Positions 62,635 through 64,000 of a stretch of 64,000 nt of DNA are shown in pieces. The stretch covers positions 124,001-188,000 of the forward strand of contig NZ_MZMU01000011.1 of NCBI RefSeq assembly GCF_004123835.1, given 5' to 3'. How positions within the stretch are numbered: the first letter of the stretch is position 1; each line of letters starts with the position of its first letter. The position numbers were made by a program, and so were the translations under genes. The notes beneath the pieces are model-generated. The model was given only the letters and a program-made list of their open reading frames with translations, searched no databases and had not been told where the DNA came from. The DNA comes from Rhizobium leguminosarum (lineage in GTDB: Bacteria; Pseudomonadota; Alphaproteobacteria; Rhizobiales; Rhizobiaceae).

Positions 62635-64000
62635 TCAGTGCGGCAGGACGGTCGAGCCCATCAATTCCTCGTCGATGGCGCGCGCCGCCTGGCGGCCTTC
62701 ACGGATCGCCCAGACCACCAGCGATTGGCCGCGGCGCACGTCGCCCGCCGTCCAGAACTTGTCGACCGAAGTCTTGTAGTCGCGGTCGTTGGCGACGACA
62801 TTGGTCGAGCCGCGCTTGTCGGTGTTGAGCGTCAGCTTGCCCTCGAGTTCCTTCAGCACGCTGCCGGTGAACGGTCCGCGGAAACCGATGGCGATGAAGG
62901 CGAGATCGGCCCGGATGACGAACTCCGTGCCTGGAACCGGCCGCCTGCGCTCGTCGACCTCACAGCACTTGACGCCGGTCAGCACACCGTCTTCACCGAC
63001 GAATTCAAGTGTAGCCACCTGGAATTCACGCACGGCGCCCTCGGCCTGCGAGGAAGAGGTGCGCATCTTCGTCGCCCAGAAGGGCCAGACGGCAAGCTTG
63101 TCTTCCTTCTCCGGCGGCTGAGGCCGGATGTCGAGCTGGGTGACCTTGACGGCTCCCTGCCGGAACGCCGTGCCGACGCAGTCCGAAGCCGTATCGCCGC
63201 CGCCGACGACGACGATATGTTTGGCGCCGGCAAGGATCGGGTCCGACGGCCAGCCAACGCTGTCGATGTTTTCGCGCCCGACGCGGCGGTTCTGCTGCAC
63301 GAGATAAGGCATCGCATCATGCACGCCTGCAAGGTCGGTGCCCGGAATGCCCGCCTCGCGCGGCGTCTCGGAGCCGCCGCAGTAAAGCACGGCGTCGTGA
63401 TCGATGAGCAGCTGCTCGACCTTGACGTCGACGCCGACATTGACACCGCAATGGAAGGTGACGCCCTCACCCTTCATCTGCTCGACCCGGCGGTCGATAA
63501 AGTTCTTCTCCATCTTGAAGTCGGGAATGCCGTAACGCAGCAGTCCACCCGGCTTGGTCTCGCGCTCATAAAGATGCACCTCATGGCCGGCGCGGCCGAG
63601 CTGCTGGGCGGCCGCCATTCCGGCGGGGCCGGAGCCGATGACGGCGACCTTCTTGCCGGTATGGACCGTGGCCGGCTGCGGCCGGATGAAGCCGAGCTCA
63701 TAGGCCTTGTCGGCAATCGCCTGTTCGACCGTCTTGATGGCGACCGGGGCATCCTCGAGGTTCAACGTGCAGGCTTCCTCGCAAGGCGCCGGGCAGACGC
63801 GACCGGTGAACTCAGGAAAGTTGTTGGTCGAGTGCAGGTTCTGGATCGCCGCTTCCCAGTTGTTGTTGTAAACGAGGTCGTTCCAATCGGGAATCTGGTT
63901 GTGAACAGGGCAGCCGGTCGGGCCGTGGCAATAGGGGATGCCACAGTCCATGCAGCGCGCGGCCTGTTTCTGCACTTCCGGGTCCGACATCGGGATCGTG
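62635..64000 (-). CDS. gltD: Glutamate synthase small subunit (5' end outside window)
   Basis: The frame runs past the window edge; the 455 codons seen lack only the N-terminal ~30 residues. After [10 protein letters not shown] come the cysteine-rich clusters [20 protein letters not shown] and [14 protein letters not shown], which hold the iron-sulfur centres. The FAD-binding [20 protein letters not shown] and NADPH-binding [20 protein letters not shown] follow, as in GltD. Together with GltB it makes two glutamates from glutamine and 2-oxoglutarate with NADPH. The partner gene is presumably outside the window. Confidence 0.95.
   Translation of the reverse strand, partial: TIPMSDPEVQKQAARCMDCGIPYCHGPTGCPVHNQIPDWNDLVYNNNWEAAIQNLHSTNNFPEFTGRVCPAPCEEACTLNLEDAPVAIKTVEQAIADKAYELGFIRPQPATVHTGKKVAVIGSGPAGMAAAQQLGRAGHEVHLYERETKPGGLLRYGIPDFKMEKNFIDRRVEQMKGEGVTFHCGVNVGVDVKVEQLLIDHDAVLYCGGSETPREAGIPGTDLAGVHDAMPYLVQQNRRVGRENIDSVGWPSDPILAGAKHIVVVGGGDTASDCVGTAFRQGAVKVTQLDIRPQPPEKEDKLAVWPFWATKMRTSSSQAEGAVREFQVATLEFVGEDGVLTGVKCCEVDERRRPVPGTEFVIRADLAFIAIGFRGPFTGSVLKELEGKLTLNTDKRGSTNVVANDRDYKTSVDKFWTAGDVRRGQSLVVWAIREGRQAARAIDEELMGSTVLPH

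Overview
The window looks like a chromosomal segment of a fast-growing Rhizobium (R. etli / R. leguminosarum type). That is inferred from the GC-rich alphaproteobacterial codon use, a 41-residue cysteine-free ribosomal protein L36, a homospermidine synthase, an Omp10-type lipoprotein, a GapR-type nucleoid protein and many short palindromic intergenic repeats of the kind rhizobial genomes carry. No IS element, integrase, CRISPR array, tRNA or rRNA gene was seen. Most genes are core or housekeeping; the least ordinary part is the chemotaxis locus.

Layout. 1-4.9 kb: the 3' end of an ECF sigma factor gene; a MotA/ExbB-like plus MotB/OmpA-like pair; an inositol monophosphatase gene; and a TetR-SDR pair in which two matching palindromes precede the two genes. 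4.98-18.5 kb: a complete chemotaxis operon on the minus strand (STAS - cheY - cheA - cheW - mcp - mcp - mcp - cheW - cheR - cheB). Most neighbouring genes overlap by 4 nt, and the operon ends in an intrinsic terminator. A divergent gene for a soluble, diverged receptor-like protein faces it. 18.6-24.3 kb: Sel1-repeat protein, ThiE-like protein, TauE/SafE transporter, a small ArsR regulator, two divergent YdcH-like (DUF465) small proteins, purE-purK and rpmJ.

24.3-34.5 kb: TPR protein, alpha/beta hydrolase, gamma-glutamyltransferase, a threonine/serine dehydratase, a phytanoyl-CoA dioxygenase-like protein, a LysR regulator divergent from a tautomerase and a frameshifted DUF4865 gene, a LysE exporter, pyruvate kinase and a DUF1036 protein. 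35-47 kb: N-formylglutamate amidohydrolase, DUF1244, GapR, a DUF882 peptidoglycan-type peptidase, a sigma-54 response regulator, an M3 oligoendopeptidase, pabB-pabC-YciI followed by a DUF4440 gene broken by two frameshifts, and homospermidine synthase.

47-64 kb: mainly envelope functions. These are an Omp10-like lipoprotein, a 5'-nucleotidase with a C-terminal LysM domain, ferrochelatase, an SPFH-NfeD membrane pair, arabinose-5-phosphate isomerase, a beta-barrel porin-like protein, UTP-glucose-1-phosphate uridylyltransferase, a lytic transglycosylase, a DUF459 SGNH protein and a YdjC-type deacetylase. Two proteins of unknown function and the 3' part of gltD end the window.

The main points for follow-up are: the STAS-headed chemotaxis operon with its divergent soluble receptor-like gene; one receptor that has lost most of its HAMP region; a C-terminal tail conserved in all three receptors; the twin palindromes of the TetR-SDR pair; a promoter-then-terminator arrangement ahead of rpmJ; a tiny ORF ending inside a hairpin; two frameshifted genes; and several families of palindromic repeats.
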